The notes: generated from the letters alone by a model not told the origin. DNA of 64,000 nucleotides from Pseudoxanthomonas gei (GCF_010119615.1 NZ_QOVG01000009.1:1-64000), one strand, 5' to 3'. Positions 1 to 9,977 are shown, counted from the stretch's first letter. Translations and numbers: made by a program.

Positions 1-210
1 GGGTGGGAGAGCGGCTCTCGGATGAGTGCAGTCAGATGGGTGCGGCGCAGACCCCGCGCCGGATAAAACGAAAACTAGCACCGGGAAGCGGCTGCGGCAA
101 GCGCCGCGCCAGAAAACCCGTTCAGATTGAAGCCTTGCAGAGCCGGGCTTGCTTGGCCGCTCTTCCTCGCAGGGAAAAGCAGCGGGGCAAAGCCCGGCCC
201 TGCAGTCGGG

Positions 211-558
211 TCAGGCGGTTGAGGCCGCCGATCCGATGCCCTTTTCGATCATCTGGGTCAGCTGGCCCTTGCCCACGGCGCCGACCTGGGTGGCCTGGAC
301 CTGGCCGTCCTTGAACAGCAGCAGCAGCGGAATGTTGCGCACGTGGTACTTGATGGCGGTGGCGCGGTTCTCGTCCACGTTGAGCTTGACCACCTTCAAC
401 TTGCCCTCGTAAGTCTGGGCCAGCTCATCCAGGACCGGGGCGATCATCTTGCAGGGGCCACACCATTCGGCCCAGAAATCAACCAGAACCGGTTCGTCGG
501 ACTGCAGCACGGCCGTTTCGAAATCGGCGTCGCCGACGTGTGTCACCTTATCGCTCAC
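211..558 (-). CDS. trxA: Thioredoxin
   Basis: Cytoplasmic thiol-disulfide reductase of about 115 residues, the usual thioredoxin length. The active site WCGPC lies in the motif [11 protein letters not shown], and the cis-proline motif NIPLLLLF follows, where family members normally have IPT(L/M)LLF. I start at a GTG (VSDKVTHV) because AGGAG sits 8 nt upstream; the upstream ATG would add 17 low-complexity residues not typical of the family. It is divergent from rhlB with a 209-bp shared upstream region. In related genomes trxA is usually followed by rho, which would lie beyond the left edge. The identity is secure. Confidence 0.95.
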   Translation of the reverse strand: MSDKVTHVGDADFETAVLQSDEPVLVDFWAEWCGPCKMIAPVLDELAQTYEGKLKVVKLNVDENRATAIKYHVRNIPLLLLFKDGQVQATQVGAVGKGQLTQMIEKGIGSAASTA

Positions 559-767
559 TGGGGGTCTCCTGCGGGATCCGCGGATGGCGGGACCGGATGG
601 TCGCCGCATTGCTGTAAACTGGGGCGTTCCGCGATTCCGTTCAAGGGCTTAGCCCAGGAATCGCTTACACCGGCATGGAACGCAGTGTGCGACGCCGGTG
701 CCGACGATGCAAGCGCATCGACCCGCGCAGTGCGCGTGCCCAAGAAACAAAGCCCAAAGAAGAAAGC

Positions 768-2465
768 ATGAGCGACAAGCCGCTAACCGACATCACTTTT
801 TCCTCCTTCGACCTGCATCCGGCCCTGCTCGCCGGGCTTGAAGCCGCCGGCTTCTCGCGGACGACCCCTATCCAGGCCATGACCCTGCCGGTCGCGCTGC
901 CGGGCGGCGATGTCGCCGGCCAGGCCCAGACCGGCACCGGCAAGACCTTGGCCTTCCTGGTCACGGTCATGAACCGGTTGCTGACCCGGCCGGCACTGGC
1001 CGACCGCAAGCCCGAGGACCCGCGCGCGCTGATCCTGGCGCCGACCCGCGAACTGGCCATCCAGATCCACAAGGATGCGGTCAAGTTCGGCGCCGACCTG
1101 GGCCTGCGCTTCGCCCTGGTCTACGGCGGCGTCGATTACGACAAGCAGCGCGAGCTGCTGACCCAGGGCGTGGACGTGATCATCGCCACCCCGGGCCGCC
1201 TGATCGACTACGTCAAGCAGAGCAAGGTCGTGTCGCTGCACGCCTGCGAGATCTGCGTGCTGGACGAAGCCGACCGCATGTTCGACCTGGGCTTCATCAA
1301 GGACATCCGCTTCCTGCTGCGCAAGATGCCCGAGCGCACCACCCGCCAGACCCTGCTGTTCTCGGCCACGCTGAGCCATCGGGTGCTGGAGCTGGCCTAC
1401 GAGCACATGAACGAGCCGCAGAAGCTCGTCGTCGAGACCGAATTCATCACCGCCGCCAAGGTCCGCCAGAAGGTCTACTTCCCGGCCAACGAGGAAAAGA
1501 TCCCGTTGCTGATCGGCCTGCTGTCGCGCAGCGAAGGCGCGCGCACCATGATCTTCGTCAACACCAAGGCCTGGGTGGAACGCGTGGCGCGTTCGCTGGA
1601 AAAGGCCGGCTACCGGGTCGGCGTGCTTTCGGGCGACGTACCGCAGAAGAAGCGCGAGTCGCTGCTGGCGCGCTTCCAGAAGGGCCAGCTGGAGATCCTG
1701 GTCGCCACCGACGTGGCCGCGCGCGGCCTGCACATCGATGGCGTGTCGCACGTCTACAACTACGACCTGCCGTTCGATGCCGAGGACTACGTGCACCGCA
1801 TCGGCCGCACCGCGCGCCTGGGCGCCGAAGGCGACGCGATCAGCTTCGCCTGCGAGATCTACGCGCAGAGCCTGCCCGACATCGAGGCCTACATCGACCA
1901 GAAGCTGCCGGTCGAGCCGGTGACCGCAGAACTGCTCACGGCCGTGCCGCGGGCGCCGCGCGCGGCACCGCAGCCGGGCGATGAAGTGGACGAGGATGCC
2001 GGCGAAAGCATCGGCACCATCTTCAAGGAAGCGCGCGAGCAGCGCCTCGCCGACGAACAGCGTCGCAGTGGCGGTCGTACCGGCAGCAGCGCCGGCGGCC
2101 GCAGTGGCAGCGGTCCGTCGCGTCCGCGCTCTGCTTCGCCTTCGTCCACCAGCGAGGGCAAGCCGCGCGCACCGCGGCCACCGCGCGAGGCCGGCGTCAC
2201 TTCGACGCCGGTGGCCACGCCGGCTCCCGCGCCGGTTGCCAGCGCGGCCGTGTCCGCCGCTGCAGGCGACGCCGATGCCACGCGTCCGCCGCGCAAGCGT
2301 CGGCGCCGTCGTCATGGCGTGCCGGTCGATGGCGCAACGGCCACGGCCACAGCACCGCAGCAGGCACAGGCCGCGCAGGCACCGAAAGCGGCTGCATCCG
2401 CGGATAATTCCTCGTTCCTGACCAAGCTGGGCCGCAAGCTCAAGTCGTTGGTGTCCGGGTCCTGA
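768..2465 (+). CDS. rhlB: DEAD-box ATP-dependent RNA helicase RhlB
   Basis: RNA helicase that in gamma-proteobacteria partners RNase E in the degradosome. In order it shows the Q-motif region (TPIQAMTLP), Walker [22 protein letters not shown] in [12 protein letters not shown] in LFSATLSH and the motif VI sequence HRIGRTAR. Beyond about residue 400 there is a low-complexity tail rich in Pro, Ala, Ser and Arg, with a basic cluster near the end; this makes the protein (565 aa) much longer than E. coli RhlB (about 420 aa) and is typical of xanthomonads. The start at MSDKPLTD was chosen over an ATG 93 nt upstream, which adds an Arg-rich non-homologous leader. Confidence 0.93.
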   Translation: MSDKPLTDITFSSFDLHPALLAGLEAAGFSRTTPIQAMTLPVALPGGDVAGQAQTGTGKTLAFLVTVMNRLLTRPALADRKPEDPRALILAPTRELAIQIHKDAVKFGADLGLRFALVYGGVDYDKQRELLTQGVDVIIATPGRLIDYVKQSKVVSLHACEICVLDEADRMFDLGFIKDIRFLLRKMPERTTRQTLLFSATLSHRVLELAYEHMNEPQKLVVETEFITAAKVRQKVYFPANEEKIPLLIGLLSRSEGARTMIFVNTKAWVERVARSLEKAGYRVGVLSGDVPQKKRESLLARFQKGQLEILVATDVAARGLHIDGVSHVYNYDLPFDAEDYVHRIGRTARLGAEGDAISFACEIYAQSLPDIEAYIDQKLPVEPVTAELLTAVPRAPRAAPQPGDEVDEDAGESIGTIFKEAREQRLADEQRRSGGRTGSSAGGRSGSGPSRPRSASPSSTSEGKPRAPRPPREAGVTSTPVATPAPAPVASAAVSAAAGDADATRPPRKRRRRRHGVPVDGATATATAPQQAQAAQAPKAAASADNSSFLTKLGRKLKSLVSGS

Positions 2466-2476
2466 TCTGCCCGACA

Positions 2477-2501
2477 GGGAAGGCGACCGGCGCGCCTTCC
2501 C
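2477..2501 (+). terminator. Hairpin after rhlB
   Basis: A perfect 9-bp stem (GGGAAGGCG/CGCCTTCCC) with a 7-nt loop begins 11 nt after the rhlB stop. No clear T-run follows, so it may be a weak terminator or an mRNA-stabilising hairpin. Confidence 0.5.
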
Positions 2502-2547
2502 TCATGTGTATCCCTTTCCCCGCTGTCGCTCCGGCATAATCCATGCC

Positions 2548-3234
2548 ATGAGCGTCCTTCGATTCGAAAACGTCAGCAAGCAGTATCCCGGCGGCCATGA
2601 GGCGCTGGCGGACGTGAGTTTCGAAGTGGCGCAGGGCGAGATGCTGTTCGTCACCGGGCATTCCGGCGCCGGCAAGAGCACCCTGCTCAAGCTCATACAT
2701 CTAAGCGAACGCCCCAGCCGCGGCGCGGTGGTGTTCGGTGGGCGCAACCTGCTGAAAGTGCGCGGCGGCCGCGTTCCCCTGCACCGTCGCGAAGTGGGCG
2801 CCGTGCACCAGGACCACCGCCTGTTGGGCGAACGCACGGTCGGCGAGAACGTGGCCCTGCCGCTGATCCTGCGCGGCGACCGCCGCGCCGACATCGGCAA
2901 GCGCGTGCGCGAGGTGCTGGCGCGCATGGGCCTGGGCCATCGCGAGCAGGCGCTGCCCTCGCAGCTTTCGGCCGGCGAACAGCAACGCGTCGGCATCGCC
3001 CGCGCCATCGTCAGCGAACCCCGGTTGCTGGTCGCCGACGAACCCACCGGCAACCTCGACCCGACCCTGGCCGCGGAGATCATGTCGCTGTTCGCGTCGA
3101 TGCCCGAGCGCGGTACCAGCGTACTGGTGGTCAGCCATGACCTGTCACTGATCAAGCGCATGAAGAAGCGCGTGCTGATCCTGGACCACGGCAAGCTGAT
3201 GGACGATATTTCTCCGGCGGACCTGGCCGAATGA
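2548..3234 (+). CDS. ftsE: Cell division ATP-binding protein FtsE
   Basis: ATPase of the FtsEX complex, an ABC-type machine that couples divisome assembly to activation of peptidoglycan hydrolases at the septum. Walker A is GHSGAGKST, the signature LSAGEQQR and Walker B LLVADEPTGNLD, followed by the switch His in VVSHD. It is 228 residues, normal for FtsE. The start MSVLRFENVSKQY matches the family; the ATG 42 nt upstream does not. Its last four bases overlap the ftsX start (ATGA), indicating translational coupling. Confidence 0.95.
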   Translation: MSVLRFENVSKQYPGGHEALADVSFEVAQGEMLFVTGHSGAGKSTLLKLIHLSERPSRGAVVFGGRNLLKVRGGRVPLHRREVGAVHQDHRLLGERTVGENVALPLILRGDRRADIGKRVREVLARMGLGHREQALPSQLSAGEQQRVGIARAIVSEPRLLVADEPTGNLDPTLAAEIMSLFASMPERGTSVLVVSHDLSLIKRMKKRVLILDHGKLMDDISPADLAE

Positions 3235-4184
3235 CGGCGGCCGGCGAAAACGCCCGGGTCGACCCGCGTCCGCGTTCCGGCGCCGGCATCTGGTTCGACC
3301 AGCACCTCTACAGTTTCGTCGCCAGCCTGGGCCGGGTGCTGCGCCGGCCGTGGACCACGCTGCTCACCATCGGGGTGATGGCCGTGGCGATGGCGCTGCC
3401 GCTCGGACTGGGACTGGCGCTGGACAACCTGCGCCATTTCGCCGGCAGCGTGGAACAGTCGCGCGAGATCGAGCTGTTCCTGAAACACGAGGTCGACGCG
3501 GTCCGCGCGCAGGCGCTGGCTACCGAGTTGCGCGGCCGCGGCGACGTGGCCAAGGTGGAACTGCGCACCCCCGAACAGGGGCTGGCCGAGTTCCGCGCGC
3601 GCAGCGGACTGGGCGAAGCGATCGGCGCGCTGGAAGAAAACCCGCTGCCCACGCTGCTCATCATCACGCCGCGCAACGACGACCCGACCCTGCTCCATGC
3701 CCTGCAGGCATTGCCCGAGACCGGCCTGCTGCAGCATGACGCGGCCTGGCGCGAGCGGCTGCAGGGCTGGCTGGGCTTCGGCCAACGCTTGGCCTGGGTG
3801 CTGGCCACGCTGTTCGGGCTGGGTGCCCTGCTGGTGGTCGGCAATACCGTGCGCCTGGACATCCAGTCGCGCCGCGAAGAGATCGGCGTGCTGCAGTTGC
3901 TCGGCGCCACCGATGGCTTCATCCGTCGTCCCTTCATCTACCTCGGCGCCTGGTACGGGCTGGCCGCCGGCGCCCTGGCCTTGGGCCTGCTGACGGCGGC
4001 AGCGTATGCTCTGCGCGCGCCGTTGCTGGCACTGGCGCAAAGTTATGGGAGTGGTTTCGCGCTCAATGGTCTGGATCCCCTGCGCGCGGCGGGCTTCGTG
4101 CTCGCCGCCACGGTGATCGGCTGGCTGGGCGCATGGCTGGTGACCGGCCACTTCCTGCGCCAGACCCGACCGACCGAAACCTAG
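3231..4184 (+). CDS. ftsX: Cell division permease-like protein FtsX
   Basis: Integral-membrane partner of FtsE. After a short cytoplasmic N-terminus, TM1 (about residues 40-62) precedes a periplasmic domain of roughly 110 residues and three C-terminal TM segments, the standard FtsX plan. The motif RREEIGVLQLLGATDGFIRRPF in the cytoplasmic loop after TM2 is the typical FtsE-coupling region. Length 317 aa. Coupled to ftsE through a 4-nt overlap. In many proteobacteria rpoH follows ftsX; here a receiver protein follows instead after 10 nt. Confidence 0.93.
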   Translation: MTAAGENARVDPRPRSGAGIWFDQHLYSFVASLGRVLRRPWTTLLTIGVMAVAMALPLGLGLALDNLRHFAGSVEQSREIELFLKHEVDAVRAQALATELRGRGDVAKVELRTPEQGLAEFRARSGLGEAIGALEENPLPTLLIITPRNDDPTLLHALQALPETGLLQHDAAWRERLQGWLGFGQRLAWVLATLFGLGALLVVGNTVRLDIQSRREEIGVLQLLGATDGFIRRPFIYLGAWYGLAAGALALGLLTAAAYALRAPLLALAQSYGSGFALNGLDPLRAAGFVLAATVIGWLGAWLVTGHFLRQTRPTET

Positions 4185-4194
4185 GCGACCCTCT

Positions 4195-5037
4195 ATGCAT
4201 GCGCAGGAACTTCGACACCTGATCAGCGACACCCCGCGGGTGATGGTGGTCGACGGCTCGAAGATGGTGCGCAAGATGATCGCCGACGTGCTCAAGCGCG
4301 AGCTGGCCGGGGTCGAGGTGATCGGTTGCGCCAGCATCGCCGAGGCGCGTGCGGCGCTGGAGACCGGCGCGGTGCACCTGGTCACCACCTCGCTGGCATT
4401 GGCCGACGGCGACGGCCTGGAAGTGGCGCGCGCGGTACGCGAAGCGGCCGGCCAGGCCTACGTGCCGGTGATCGTGGTGTCCGGCGATGCGCAGCAGCAC
4501 CTGGTGGAGCGGCGCTTCACCGAGTTCGTCACCGACTATTTCGACAAATCGCTGGGCCACGAGGCTTTGGCCGCCTTCATCCGCGGCTACGTGCAGCCCG
4601 AACCGGTGGTGGGCGCCACCGTGCTGTACGTGGAAGACAGCCGCGTGGTCGCCGAGACCACCAAGCGCATGCTCGAGCGCCACGACCTGGCCGTGGTCCA
4701 CGTACTCCGGGCCGAGGACGCCTTCGCCCTGCTCACCGCCGAGTCGCTGGGCCATTCCACCCACCGCTTCGACATCGTGCTCACCGACGTGACCCTGAAG
4801 GGCGAACTGAGCGGCCGCGACGTGGTCCAGCGCGTGCGCGTCGATTTCGGCTACGGCAAGCGTCGCCTGCCGATCCTGGTCATGACCGGCGATGACAACA
4901 AGGACAACCAGTCCGAACTGCTGAAGGCCGGCGCCAACGACCTGGTGCTCAAGCCGATCGAAGAGCGCCTGCTGATCACCAAGGTGCTGTTCCAGCTGCG
5001 CGTGTCGGACCTGGGCCAGGCACGCACGCTGACCTGA
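4195..5037 (+). CDS. Two-receiver response regulator, first domain degenerate
   Basis: A 280-residue protein made only of two receiver (REC) domains with no output domain. In the first (about residues 14-130) the acidic pocket is poor (VMVVDGSKM) and the position expected for the phosphorylated Asp is Ser66 (HLVTTSLALADGDG), so it is probably a pseudo-receiver; Lys119 is kept. The second (about 142-270) is intact: VLYVEDSRVV, phosphoacceptor Asp198 in VLTDVTL, MTGDDN and Lys253 in VLKPI. It follows ftsX by 10 nt and may share its transcript. Partner kinase not visible. Output is presumably by protein-protein contact. Confidence 0.8.
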   Translation: MHAQELRHLISDTPRVMVVDGSKMVRKMIADVLKRELAGVEVIGCASIAEARAALETGAVHLVTTSLALADGDGLEVARAVREAAGQAYVPVIVVSGDAQQHLVERRFTEFVTDYFDKSLGHEALAAFIRGYVQPEPVVGATVLYVEDSRVVAETTKRMLERHDLAVVHVLRAEDAFALLTAESLGHSTHRFDIVLTDVTLKGELSGRDVVQRVRVDFGYGKRRLPILVMTGDDNKDNQSELLKAGANDLVLKPIEERLLITKVLFQLRVSDLGQARTLT

Positions 5038-5166
5038 GGGCCGTTTTTTTTTTGCAGGAGGGTCGGTTTTGTTGCCGGCAACGTCAAACGCAAATCCTCC
5101 GTCGCCCCTTTTTTGAATGCGGGCGCAGCAAGATCCTTCCGATTCCCGATTCCCGATTCCCGGCCC

Positions 5167-5901
5167 ATGCCCGACACCGACCACATCAGACTCGAACCTT
5201 CGTGGAAAGCAAAAGTCGGCGACTGGTTGCAGCGGCCGGAAATGCGCGAGCTGGCGGTGTTCCTGCGCCAGCGCAAGCAGGCCGGCGCGCACGTCTTCCC
5301 GCCCGGGCCGCAGATCTTCGCCGCCTTCGATGCCACGCCGTTCGACCAGGTCAAGGTGGTGATCCTCGGCCAGGATCCCTACCACGGGGCAGGACAGGCG
5401 CATGGCCTGTGTTTTTCGGTCCTGCCCGGCGTGCCGGTACCGCCATCGCTGGACAACATCTTCAAGGAGATCAACCGTGACCTGGGCATCGCGCGTCCGG
5501 ACCACGGCTGCCTGCTGCCGTGGGCACGCCGGGGCGTGCTGCTGCTCAATGCGGTGCTGACCGTGGAAGAAGGGCGGGCCGGCGCCCACCAGGGCAAGGG
5601 CTGGGAAGGCTTCACCGACCACGTCATCGAGCGCCTGGCCAGTGAGCGCGAGGACCTGGTGTTCCTGCTGTGGGGCGCTTATGCGCAGGCCAAGGGCAAG
5701 GTCATCGATGCGCGCCGCCACCGGGTGCTGCGCGCGCCGCACCCCTCGCCGCTGTCGGCCCATCGCGGCTTCATGGGCTGCGCGCATTTTTCGGCCACCA
5801 ACCAGTTCCTTGCCCACAAGGGCAAGACGCCGATCGATTGGCGCCTGCCGCCCAGGGCCGAGCTGGAGCTGGCCCCCAGCGGGAACTCCTCCGGGCCTTA
5901 G
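5167..5901 (+). CDS. ung: Uracil-DNA glycosylase
   Basis: Removes uracil from DNA (base-excision repair). Catalytic water-activating motif GQDPYHG, the motif [10 protein letters not shown] and the C-terminal [11 protein letters not shown] with the catalytic His are all present. 244 residues, family-typical. Start chosen at [10 protein letters not shown]. Just upstream is a short tandem repeat of the heptamer GATTCCC (three copies, about 5139-5160), and farther upstream a run of ten T at 5044-5053; neither has an assigned role. The gene ends 4 nt before the convergent DUF2059 gene. Confidence 0.96.
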   Translation: MPDTDHIRLEPSWKAKVGDWLQRPEMRELAVFLRQRKQAGAHVFPPGPQIFAAFDATPFDQVKVVILGQDPYHGAGQAHGLCFSVLPGVPVPPSLDNIFKEINRDLGIARPDHGCLLPWARRGVLLLNAVLTVEEGRAGAHQGKGWEGFTDHVIERLASEREDLVFLLWGAYAQAKGKVIDARRHRVLRAPHPSPLSAHRGFMGCAHFSATNQFLAHKGKTPIDWRLPPRAELELAPSGNSSGP

Positions 5902-5905
5902 GACC

Positions 5906-6454
5906 TTATTTTTTCTTCTTGCGCTTGGCCGGCGGGGTCACTTCCGGGGCCGGCAGCGGCTTGGTGGATTCCTTCAGCTCGGTCTGCAGTTCTTCCATCA
6001 TCGGCACCACTTTCTGCTGGATGGCGGCCATCAGGTTCTGCATCAGGGCCGGGGTCTTGTCGAGCAGGCTGCGGCCGGCCGGGCTTTCATAGAACTTGGC
6101 GATGGCCTTCACGTCCTGGCTGGTGAAGGTCTTCTTGTAGACGTCGATGTACAGCGGACGCATCTCCTGCCAGGAAAGTGTCTTGCGCACGATCTCGGTA
6201 GTGCGCGCCTGGATGCGGTCCACGTCGGCCTTCTGCTCGGCGGTCAACTGCTTGCCGGCGGTGATCTGGGCGAACTGCTGCCGCTGCATCTCCTGCATCT
6301 GCGGCTGGATCGCAATGAGCATGCTTTCCGCGCGCGAGGCCTTGAGCAGGCGTTCGATGTCCGCATCGGTGGGGGGCGCGGCCAGCGCGGTGGCGGTGCA
6401 CAGCGCAAGCAGGGTGGCGGCCAGCAGGCGCGACAGCGGGCGTGGGATCAGCAT
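5906..6454 (-). CDS. Secreted DUF2059-family protein
   Basis: A 182-residue protein with a signal peptide (about residues 1-24, LLAATLLALCTATALA|AP) followed by an alpha-helical DUF2059-like region including the characteristic FYESPAGRSLLDKTP segment; DUF2059 proteins are periplasmic and of unknown function. The C-terminus is Pro- and Lys-rich and ends in a lysine run. The start at MLIPRPLSRL puts the signal peptide at the N-terminus; the longer reading adds 50 Cys/Arg-rich residues without homology character. Divergent from arfB. Confidence 0.85.
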   Translation of the reverse strand: MLIPRPLSRLLAATLLALCTATALAAPPTDADIERLLKASRAESMLIAIQPQMQEMQRQQFAQITAGKQLTAEQKADVDRIQARTTEIVRKTLSWQEMRPLYIDVYKKTFTSQDVKAIAKFYESPAGRSLLDKTPALMQNLMAAIQQKVVPMMEELQTELKESTKPLPAPEVTPPAKRKKKK

Positions 6455-6588
6455 GCAGTGGATTCCGTGGGGTCGTCGACCGAGGCCGCAGTGTGCCCAG
6501 CGCAAAGTAAACAGGCGGTTAAACAATGCGTGGACGCCGCGCGGCGACGTGCATTCCCCAAGCAGCGCGCCATGCCTACAATTGACGC

Positions 6589-7023
6589 ATGGGGAGCGAA
6601 GCACTGGAAATCACGCCCGCGCTGGCGATACCGGAGGCCGAACTGGTGGAACGCTTCGTGCGCGCCAGCGGCGCCGGCGGCCAGAACGTGAACAAGGTAT
6701 CGACCGCGGTGGAATTGCGCTTCGACCTGGCCGCCTCGCCGTCGTTGCCCGAGCCCGTGCGCGCGCGGCTGTTGGCCAAGCGCGACCGTCGCATCACCGA
6801 CGCCGGCGTGCTGGTCATCGACGCGCAACGTTTCCGCACCCAGGACCGCAATCGCCAGGACGCACGCGAACGCCTGGCCGCGTTCATCGCCACCGGCCTG
6901 GCCGCGCCCCGAAAGCGCATCGCCACCAAACCCACGCATGGCTCCAAGTTGCGCAGGCTGGACGCCAAGCGCGGCCGCAGCGAAATCAAGCGCGGGCGTT
7001 CCACCAAGGGAGACACCGATTGA
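6589..7023 (+). CDS. arfB: Alternative ribosome-rescue factor / peptidyl-tRNA hydrolase ArfB
   Basis: Codon-independent release factor homologue that hydrolyses peptidyl-tRNA on stalled ribosomes. The catalytic GGQ lies in ASGAGGQNVNKV near residue 34, and the C-terminal tail is Lys/Arg-rich (KPTHGSKLRRLDAKRGR), which in ArfB threads into the empty mRNA channel. 144 residues, family-typical, with no codon-recognition domain. The stop codon overlaps the TTG start of the next gene. Confidence 0.94.
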   Translation: MGSEALEITPALAIPEAELVERFVRASGAGGQNVNKVSTAVELRFDLAASPSLPEPVRARLLAKRDRRITDAGVLVIDAQRFRTQDRNRQDARERLAAFIATGLAAPRKRIATKPTHGSKLRRLDAKRGRSEIKRGRSTKGDTD

Positions 7024-7637
7024 GCGATCCGACCTCCAATGACAGCACCGCGGTGATCCCGGCCATTCCACCCAACATGCCGCAGGTCAGGCCCAACCGG
7101 TTTACCCGCTGGCTGGGCCGCACCGCGCTGAGGCTGGGCGGCTGGCGCGTGGTCGGGCCGATTCCGGACCTGGCCAAGGCCGTGCTGATCGTGGCCCCGC
7201 ATTCGTCCAACTGGGATGGCATCTGGGGCATGGCCGCCAAGATCGCGCTGGGCCTGCAGGTCCGGGTACTGGGCAAGGCACAGCTGTTCTGGTGGCCGCT
7301 GGGCCCGCTGCTGCGCCGCCTGGGCGCGATCCCGGTCAACCGCAGTTCGCCCAAGGGCACGGTGGAACAGGCGGTGGCCATCATCGAAAAGTTCGACCGG
7401 ATCTGGTTCACCCTCACGCCCGAGGGCACGCGCAAGCGCGTGGAGCACTGGAAGACCGGCTTCTGGAAGATCGCCCGCGCCGCCGACGTGCCCATCGTGA
7501 TGGCCTACTTCCACTATCCGGAAAAGACCATCGGCATTGGCCAGGTCTTCCTCACCAGCGACAGTCTGGAACACGACATGGCCCGCATCCGCGAGTGGTA
7601 CCGGCCATGGCAGGGCCGCAACCGCGACACGGTCTGA
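7020..7637 (+). CDS. PlsC-like 1-acyl-glycerol-3-phosphate acyltransferase family protein
   Basis: Lysophospholipid acyltransferase-fold protein (205 aa). The catalytic HxxxxD motif appears as HSSNWDG, followed by a second motif GAIPVNRSS and by TPEGTRKR (block III EGTR). Start is a TTG overlapping the arfB stop (TTGA): AAGGGAG stands 7 nt upstream, which fits translational coupling; an internal ATG at 7076 would also leave the motifs intact. The substrate cannot be read from sequence; compact versions of this family are often annotated as glycerol acyltransferases. Confidence 0.85.
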   Translation: MSDPTSNDSTAVIPAIPPNMPQVRPNRFTRWLGRTALRLGGWRVVGPIPDLAKAVLIVAPHSSNWDGIWGMAAKIALGLQVRVLGKAQLFWWPLGPLLRRLGAIPVNRSSPKGTVEQAVAIIEKFDRIWFTLTPEGTRKRVEHWKTGFWKIARAADVPIVMAYFHYPEKTIGIGQVFLTSDSLEHDMARIREWYRPWQGRNRDTV

Positions 7638-7734
7638 CTGAACCGGCGCCACGGCGCCCGCGCCGGCGACACATGCACCGGGCGCCGTGGCGCGCTAGGG
7701 TAGTGGGATTGATCCCTGACCCTGGAAAGTGTCC

Positions 7735-9897
7735 ATGTCGCGTACCGTCGTCCTCGCCGCCGCCATCAGCCTGGCCCTTGCGGCCTGCAGCGCAAACACC
7801 CCTGAACCCGTGACCGAAAAGACCCCCGCCGCCACCCCCGCAGCGGCCGAGAACCCGCTGCTGGTGGCCAGCACGCTGCCCTTCGGCGCGCCTGCCTTCG
7901 ACAAGATCAAGGACAGCCACTACCTGCCTGCGTTCGAGGCCGGCATGCAGCAGCACCTGGCCGAGATGCGCAAGATCGCGGACAACCCGGAACCGGCGAC
8001 CTTCGCCAACACCATCGAAGCCCAGGAACGCGCCGGCGAAACCCTGAACCGCGTCAGCCGCATCTTCTTCGGCCTGGTCCAGGCCGATACCAATCCCGAA
8101 CGCCAGAAGATCCAGGAGGAAATCGCGCCCAAGCTGGCCGCCCACCAGGACGAGATCGCGCTGGATCCCAAGCTGTTCGCGCGGGTGAAGTCGGTGTACG
8201 ACGCGCGCGCCACCCTCAAGCTCGATCCCGAACAGCTGCGCGTGGTCGAGCGCGACTACCAGGAAATGGTCCGCGCCGGCGCCCAGCTGTCCGATGCCGA
8301 CAAGGACGTGATGCGCAAGCTCAACGTGGAAGAAACCACGCTGTCCACCGACTTCCACACCAAGCTGGTCGCCGCCGCGGCCGCCGGCGCGGTGCAGGTC
8401 GACGACAAGGCCAAGCTCGATGGCCTGTCCGAAGGCGACATCGCCTCGGCCGCCGAAGACGCCAAGTCGCGCAAGCTCGACGGCAAGTGGCTGCTGGCCC
8501 TGCAGAACACCACCCAGCAGCCGGTGCTGGCCTCGCTGAAGGACCGCGAGCTGCGCGCCCAGGTGCTGCAGGCCTCGGAAACGCGCACCGAGCGCGGCGA
8601 CGCCAACGACACCCGCAAGATCGTCCAGCGCCTGGCCCAGCTGCGCGCACAGAAGGCCAAGCTGCTGGGCTTCGACACCTATGCCGCCTACAGCCTGGCC
8701 GACCAGATGGCCATCACCCCGGACAAGGCGCTGAAGCTGCTGACCGATACCGTGCCCGCCGCCACCGCCAAGGCCCGCGGCGAGATCGCCAAGATGCAGG
8801 CGGTGATCGACAGGCAGGCCGCAGAGGCGAAGACGCCGGGCTTCAAGCTGGCCGCCTCGGACTGGGATTTCTACGCCGAACAGGTACGCAAGGCCGAGTT
8901 CGACCTGGACGAATCGCAGATCAAGCCCTACTTCGAGATGGACAACGTGCTGCAGAACGGCGTCTTCTACGCCGCCACGCAGATGTACGGCATCACCTTC
9001 AAGCAGCGCACCGACCTGCCGGTCTACCACCCGGACATGAAGGTGTACGAAGTGTTCGACAAGGATGGCAGCTCGCTGGCGCTGTTCTATACCGACTACT
9101 TCAAGCGCGACAGCAAGTCCGGTGGCGCCTGGATGGACGTGTTCGTCGAGCAGGACGGCCTGACCGGCGCCAAGCCGGTGGTCTACAACGTGTGCAACTT
9201 CACCAAGCCCGCCGCCGGCCAGCCCGCGCTGCTCAGCTATGACGACGTCACCACCATGTTCCACGAGTTCGGCCACGCCTTGCACGGCATGTTCTCCAAG
9301 GTGAAGTACCCGTCGATCGCCGGTACCAGCACCTCGCGTGACTTCGTCGAGTTCCCCTCGCAGTTCAACGAGCACTGGGCTTCGGACCCGAAGGTCTTCG
9401 CCAACTACGCCAAGCACTACAAGACCGGCGAGCCGATGCCGCAGGCGCTGGTCGACAAGATCAAGAAAGCCGGCACCTTCAACAGTGGCTACGGCACCAC
9501 CGAGTACCTGTCGGCCGCGCTGCTCGACCTGGCCTGGCACACGCTGCCGGCGGACGCGCCGCTGCAGGACGTGGACGCCTTCGAGACCGAGGCGCTGAAG
9601 AAGTTCAAGGTCGACCTGGCCGAAGTGCCGCCGCGCTACCGCAGCAGCTATTTCGACCACATCTGGGGCGGCGGTTATTCGGCCGGCTACTACGCGTATT
9701 TCTGGTCCGAAGTGCTGGATGACGATGCGTTCGAGTGGTTCAAGGAACACGGCGGCATGACCGCCGCGAACGGCCAGGTGTTCCGCGACAAGATCCTCTC
9801 GCGCGGCAACACCGTCGACTTGGCCACGCTGTACCGCGAGTTCCGTGGCAAGGATCCCAGCGTGGAGCCGCTGCTGGTCAATCGCGGCTTGAAGTAG
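7735..9897 (+). CDS. dcp: M3-family metallopeptidase (dipeptidyl carboxypeptidase type), lipoprotein
   Basis: Zinc oligopeptidase with HEFGH in TMFHEFGHALHGMF and the third ligand glutamate in the following STSRDFVEFPSQ segment. The N-terminus is a lipoprotein signal (SLALAACSAN, lipobox cysteine near residue 18) followed by a Pro/Thr/Ala linker, so the enzyme is probably periplasmic and membrane-anchored, unlike cytoplasmic E. coli Dcp. 720 residues. ATG at 7735 is preferred over GTG at 7729 because of the GGAAAG spacing. Whether it acts as Dcp or as an oligopeptidase A-like enzyme is not decided by sequence alone. Confidence 0.9.
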   Translation: MSRTVVLAAAISLALAACSANTPEPVTEKTPAATPAAAENPLLVASTLPFGAPAFDKIKDSHYLPAFEAGMQQHLAEMRKIADNPEPATFANTIEAQERAGETLNRVSRIFFGLVQADTNPERQKIQEEIAPKLAAHQDEIALDPKLFARVKSVYDARATLKLDPEQLRVVERDYQEMVRAGAQLSDADKDVMRKLNVEETTLSTDFHTKLVAAAAAGAVQVDDKAKLDGLSEGDIASAAEDAKSRKLDGKWLLALQNTTQQPVLASLKDRELRAQVLQASETRTERGDANDTRKIVQRLAQLRAQKAKLLGFDTYAAYSLADQMAITPDKALKLLTDTVPAATAKARGEIAKMQAVIDRQAAEAKTPGFKLAASDWDFYAEQVRKAEFDLDESQIKPYFEMDNVLQNGVFYAATQMYGITFKQRTDLPVYHPDMKVYEVFDKDGSSLALFYTDYFKRDSKSGGAWMDVFVEQDGLTGAKPVVYNVCNFTKPAAGQPALLSYDDVTTMFHEFGHALHGMFSKVKYPSIAGTSTSRDFVEFPSQFNEHWASDPKVFANYAKHYKTGEPMPQALVDKIKKAGTFNSGYGTTEYLSAALLDLAWHTLPADAPLQDVDAFETEALKKFKVDLAEVPPRYRSSYFDHIWGGGYSAGYYAYFWSEVLDDDAFEWFKEHGGMTAANGQVFRDKILSRGNTVDLATLYREFRGKDPSVEPLLVNRGLK

Positions 9898-9951
9898 GGC
9901 AAACCGGGCGAGCAGTCCCTCGACACGACTCGACCAGGGCGGGTCGATCAG

Positions 9952-9977
9952 AACGGGATGGCCACGGCCGTCCCGTT
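9952..9977 (+). terminator. Rho-independent terminator after the M3 peptidase
   Basis: Stem AACGGGA/TCCCGTT with a GC-rich loop (which can itself pair TGGCC/GGCCG) followed by TTGTTGT. It lies 55 nt past the stop of the peptidase gene. Confidence 0.65.

Noticed and set aside
1..210. Small plus-strand ORFs at the left edge
   Set aside because: Arg/Pro-rich translations typical of non-coding GC-rich DNA; no Shine-Dalgarno or recognisable domain.
5038..5053. Ten-T run after the receiver gene as a rho-independent terminator
   Set aside because: No convincing GC-rich hairpin precedes the T-run.
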